From: JAVVRP01 sp036654655
GTDB taxonomy: Bacteria > Bacillota > Clostridia > Christensenellales > UBA1242
Direction: 5' to 3'
Assembly (NCBI GenBank): GCA_036654655.1
Contig: JAVVRP010000020.1
Location: forward strand, 1 to 7,543
DNA: 7,543 bases
Part shown: piece by piece, positions 5,840-7,543 of the stretch
Numbering within the stretch: position 1 is the first letter of the stretch
Layout of the letters: each line of letters opens with the position of its first letter
Position numbers and translations under genes: made by a program
The notes under the pieces: model-generated
Database searches by the model: none
What the model was told of the DNA's origin: nothing
Seen by the model: only the letters and a program-made list of their open reading frames with translations

Positions 5840-5899
5840 TTTTGCGTTAAGAAAAGTCTCTATTTTCATGTTCAATACATAAATTTAGGCTAATAAAAA

Positions 5900-6028
5900 A
5901 TGAAATTAACTAGGCATTTTAAAAAAATTATGATTTTTAGTATAATAAATTTAATTATTGTGTTATATTATTTAAAATTAATCACTATTCAAATATTGTT
6001 GTTTCCCCGTCCAATTGTGTTTAAGTGA
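5900..6028 (+). CDS. Possible 42-residue single-span membrane peptide
   Basis: ATG 5900 to TGA 6028. The basic start MKLTRHFKK is followed by a hydrophobic stretch (about 10-35) and the tail PRPIVFK. The pattern (positive N-terminus, one span) fits a small membrane protein or a toxin-like peptide. However, there is no SD, and random A/T-rich DNA readily gives hydrophobic Ile/Leu-rich frames. It occupies the otherwise empty stretch between copy B and the regulator promoter; nothing else is evident there. Confidence 0.2.
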   Translation: MKLTRHFKKIMIFSIINLIIVLYYLKLITIQILLFPRPIVFK

Positions 6029-6056
6029 TTAAAATTATAAATATTCTAAAAGTCTA

Positions 6057-6087
6057 TTGACTCTCCTGTTAACTGTAATGTTAAAGT
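6057..6087 (+). promoter_or_regulatory. MerR-type promoter with 19-bp spacer
   Basis: TTGACT (6057-6062), exactly 19 bp, then TAAAGT (6082-6087). The over-long spacer is characteristic of promoters that MerR-family activators untwist to allow RNA polymerase to engage. The spacer contains a dyad centred on GTTAAC (6068-6073). The regulator gene starts 23 bp downstream, so autoregulation is likely. Confidence 0.75.
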
Positions 6088-6110
6088 GTGGTCAGCAAAG
6101 GAGAAAAGGT

Positions 6111-7130
6111 ATGATAAAAATTGGAGATTTTGCAAAGGCGACTGGCGTTTCAGTAAAGACACTCCGCTTTTATGAAGATTGCGGCTTGTTAGTCCCTATC
6201 ATGGTAGACAAATTTACCGGATATCGATACTATGACAGCAAGAACGCAGAGAGAGTTTTTGAAATTTGCTATTTAAAAAACTTAGGTTTTTCTCTTAAAG
6301 AAATACGCAATCTAAGTGACAAAGTGGTTGAACAAAAATTAAGCCAAGTTCAAATGCAAATTAAAAAACTTCAAGAAACTATCAAAACACTTTCCACCTT
6401 TAGCCAAAATAAAGGAGAAGTTGTTATGAAAAAATTTGTAAACGATGCTGAACTAATCGGGAAATGGGAGTTTAAAGCACTTGTGAAAACACCAGAAGAT
6501 TTTGCAAAAGGGAATGTAATTAAAAATCACGACTACAACATAACTATTCTACACTTTTTACCAAATGGCGAGCAATATTGGGTGGTTAGTTGGACAAAAG
6601 GCACAATAACTTTTAACGGTGGAGATGGGAAACAAGAATATTCTTATAATATTAAAGATGATTTGCTTTTTATTCAATTAAAAGATTTTCAAACTGGCGA
6701 ACCAACCGAAATTGCGGTGTATAGCAAAACCGACAGCAAGTCATACACGCCAGCAGAACTTGCCAAAAAAGATAATATTGATTTGCCCTTTATTGAAGAT
6801 AAAAAACTTAATGGAATTTGGAAAGTAAAAGATTTTGTCCACAATGAAGCCCAATTTTCTCCAAACAAGAAGTATTGGAAAAACAGTTTGTTTTTTAAAA
6901 AACTTATTGCAAATGCAGATGGAAAAATAATTTCTGTAATGGGAAATACTAAACCAGAAGATTTTTTAACTTACACAAAAGGGTTTGTGCTTTCAAAAGC
7001 AGATTCAACCGCAAGTGCATATTGGGTTAAAAAAATTGACGCCAAATATTATCTGTTTATGGCATGGAAATCTGGCGACTACATTTTTGGAAATATGAAA
7101 CCAAATTTATATGTTTTTGAAAAGGAATAA
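6111..7130 (+). CDS. MerR-family regulator fused to tandem lipocalin-like sensor domains
   Basis: ATG 6111 is chosen (SD AAAGGAG at 6097-6103, 7 nt away) over a TTG at 6057, which is the -35 box. The product has 339 residues. Residues 1-69 are a classic MerR DNA-binding domain: IGDFAKATGVSVKTLRFYE helix-turn-helix, GLL, then TGYRYYD wing, and LKNLGFSLKEI. Residues 70-97 are the dimer coiled coil. Two beta-rich repeats follow, about 113-208 and 230-339, each opening with a G-x-W motif (GKW 117-119, GIW 235-237) and containing TKG and Y-x-K elements. The ending YLFMAWKSGDYIFGNMKP resembles the C-terminal domain I recall from some M56/BlaR1-like and MerR proteins. It probably binds a small ligand and activates its own promoter, possibly with other targets. 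The ligand is unknown. An internal start at 6426 may yield the sensor half alone. Confidence 0.88.
   Translation: MIKIGDFAKATGVSVKTLRFYEDCGLLVPIMVDKFTGYRYYDSKNAERVFEICYLKNLGFSLKEIRNLSDKVVEQKLSQVQMQIKKLQETIKTLSTFSQNKGEVVMKKFVNDAELIGKWEFKALVKTPEDFAKGNVIKNHDYNITILHFLPNGEQYWVVSWTKGTITFNGGDGKQEYSYNIKDDLLFIQLKDFQTGEPTEIAVYSKTDSKSYTPAELAKKDNIDLPFIEDKKLNGIWKVKDFVHNEAQFSPNKKYWKNSLFFKKLIANADGKIISVMGNTKPEDFLTYTKGFVLSKADSTASAYWVKKIDAKYYLFMAWKSGDYIFGNMKPNLYVFEKE
6411..6428 (+). promoter_or_regulatory. Internal Shine-Dalgarno and in-frame ATG in the regulator gene
   Basis: AAAGGAG (6411-6417) stands 8 nt before the in-frame ATG at 6426 (Met106), exactly at the boundary between the coiled coil and the first lipocalin-like domain. 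It is as strong as the gene's own SD. Translation here would give a 234-residue stand-alone sensor protein (MKKFVNDAELIGKWEF...). Confidence 0.6.
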
Positions 7131-7144
7131 AAATATTAAAATAA

Positions 7145-7183
7145 TAAAAAAGCGTGAGTTTCAGTTAGAAATTCACGCTTTTT
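7145..7183. terminator. Bidirectional rho-independent terminator, copy C
   Basis: The stem-loop at 7152-7178 has the same 11-bp stem as A and B with loop AGTTA instead of GGTTA, flanked by an A run and a T run. It serves both the regulator gene (rightward) and the intact tRNA-Arg (leftward), whose CCA end it touches. Confidence 0.85.
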
Positions 7184-7257
7184 GGTGTTCCCGGGCAGAA
7201 TCGAACTGCCGACTGACCCTTAGGAGGGGCCTGTAATATCCGCTTTACTACGGAAAC
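7183..7257 (-). tRNA. tRNA-Arg(CCU)
   Basis: This is a complete 75-nt cloverleaf on the minus strand. The acceptor is GTTTCCG/CGGGAAC (seven pairs, one T-G), with T8 A9, D-arm GTAA/TTAC and loop AGCGGATA (GG present), A26, anticodon arm GGCCC-CTCCTAA-GGGTC with anticodon CCT, variable AGTC, T-arm GGCAG-TTCGATT-CTGCC, discriminator A and encoded CCA. It decodes AGG. No good promoter lies directly upstream; transcription probably comes from the strong promoter at 7481-7509, reading through the half-tRNA at 7426-7465. The common terminator follows directly. Confidence 0.93.
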
Positions 7258-7314
7258 ATATTTGTTTTTTTTAAGACGATTTTTTTAGTTCGGAAATATT
7301 GAAATTTTGTCGCT

Positions 7315-7333
7315 GGGTGTATGCAGGGTGTAT
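7315..7333. promoter_or_regulatory. Paired direct repeats GGGTGTAT (arm-like sites), copy C
   Basis: GGGTGTAT at 7315-7322 and 7326-7333 (11-bp period) is followed by TTTTGCG, matching the arrangement in copies A and B although the rest of 7258-7425 is not alignable with them. Apart from these sites I see no gene or RNA in 7258-7425. Confidence 0.45.
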
Positions 7334-7425
7334 TTTGCGATATGATGAATTGTTTTAGAGTGTAAATTCGAGTGTTTTTGCATCAATTTGATTGATTATG
7401 GCACTTTTTTATGGATAGAACGCAA

Positions 7426-7465
7426 CCTTAGGAGGTCTTTGTAATATCCCTTTTACTATGAACTC
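7426..7465 (-). pseudogene. tRNA-Arg(CCU) 5' half (split tRNA remnant D)
   Basis: On the minus strand: GAGTTCA, TA, D-arm GTAA/TTAC with loop AAGGGATA, A, AAGAC, anticodon loop CTCCTAA, GG. The similarity to the intact tRNA-Arg 170 bp further on (GTAAA.GGATATTACA...CTCCTAAGG) ends just after the anticodon loop. No T-arm or acceptor 3' strand follows, so this is half a tRNA. The break is at the same place as in remnants A and B but leaves the opposite half, as expected for the two ends of an integrated element. Its acceptor strand does not pair with CGAGAGC, so A and B are not its own lost half. Confidence 0.7.
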
Positions 7466-7480
7466 AAATTAACAATATGG

Positions 7481-7509
7481 AGTATAACATAAAAATAATT
7501 TATAGTCAA
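7481..7509 (-). promoter_or_regulatory. Strong tRNA-type promoter upstream of the half-tRNA
   Basis: On the minus strand: TTGACT (7509-7504), 17 bp, TATACT (7486-7481) preceded by TGt, an extended -10. The predicted start at about 7474 lies 9 nt before the 5' end of half-tRNA D. It is the best promoter on this strand and the likely source of transcription of the intact tRNA-Arg at 7183-7257. Confidence 0.7.
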
Positions 7510-7543
7510 TTAGTAGCCACCTTATGAAAAAAATTTTTGATTT

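Larger units (their letters stand above)
5604..5850. repeat. Long direct repeat, copy B (terminator + tRNA half + arm sites)
   Basis: This second copy of the 249-bp unit is 247 bp long. Differences from copy A: one A fewer before the hairpin, one C fewer in the C run (A 4307 region), one C fewer near 5817, one G more in the arm site, and T-to-G and two C-to-T substitutions. The one-base change in the C run shifts any minus-strand frame, so selection on a coding product across the repeat is unlikely. The distance from copy A, measured at the CCA complements, is 1412 bp. Confidence 0.9.

Noticed and set aside
4191..5850. The long repeats as a CRISPR array or insertion-sequence ends
   Set aside because: There are only two 248-bp copies with gene-bearing spacers 1.2 kb long, in direct orientation, with no transposase and no terminal inverted repeats.
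6057..6110. TTG 6057 as the start of the regulator (18 extra residues)
   Set aside because: It coincides with the -35 box, has no SD, and the MerR domain begins properly at ATG 6111 with a strong SD.

Overview
The window is strongly AT-rich and reads as a low-GC Gram-positive (Firmicutes-type) bacterial chromosome. It uses the standard bacterial code: TGG encodes Trp, and TAA or TAG end the main genes. Species cannot be named from the sequence. The layout has two parts: ordinary chromosomal genes (about 1-3900) and an accessory tract organised around tRNA-Arg(CCU) sequences (about 4000-7470).

Chromosomal part: holA (DNA polymerase III delta subunit) runs leftward, and a membrane GGDEF diguanylate cyclase gene runs rightward from a shared 152-bp intergenic region. 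That region holds two good sigma-A-type promoters and a perfect DnaA box. A membrane-anchored or lipoprotein M1 metallopeptidase gene follows. None of these three genes has a Shine-Dalgarno (SD) site. Their predicted -10 boxes sit so close to the start codons that the mRNAs should be leaderless or nearly so.

Accessory part, left to right: (0) the last 52 codons of a MerR/lipocalin-like gene, a hairpin terminator, and a 44-nt tRNA-Arg 3' half; (1) a barnase-family RNase and its barstar inhibitor, the same terminator, and the same tRNA 3' half; (2) a complete MerR-family regulator fused to two lipocalin-like domains, the same terminator, and an intact tRNA-Arg(CCU); then a 5' half-tRNA-Arg(CCU) with a strong promoter at the right edge. 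The first two tRNA halves lie in a roughly 248-bp repeat that is about 97% identical between copies. All three terminator/tRNA units are followed to the right by paired GGTGTRT direct repeats. This looks like a tandem array of small cargo cassettes (1412 and 1539 bp between CCA ends) at a tRNA-Arg anticodon-loop attachment site, with no recombinase gene in the window.

The cargo genes, unlike the chromosomal ones, have strong SD sites. The regulator gene also has a strong internal SD and ATG that would release its ligand-binding-like half as a separate protein, as in TipA. The RNase reading frame is broken near its 5' end by what looks like loss of one T.
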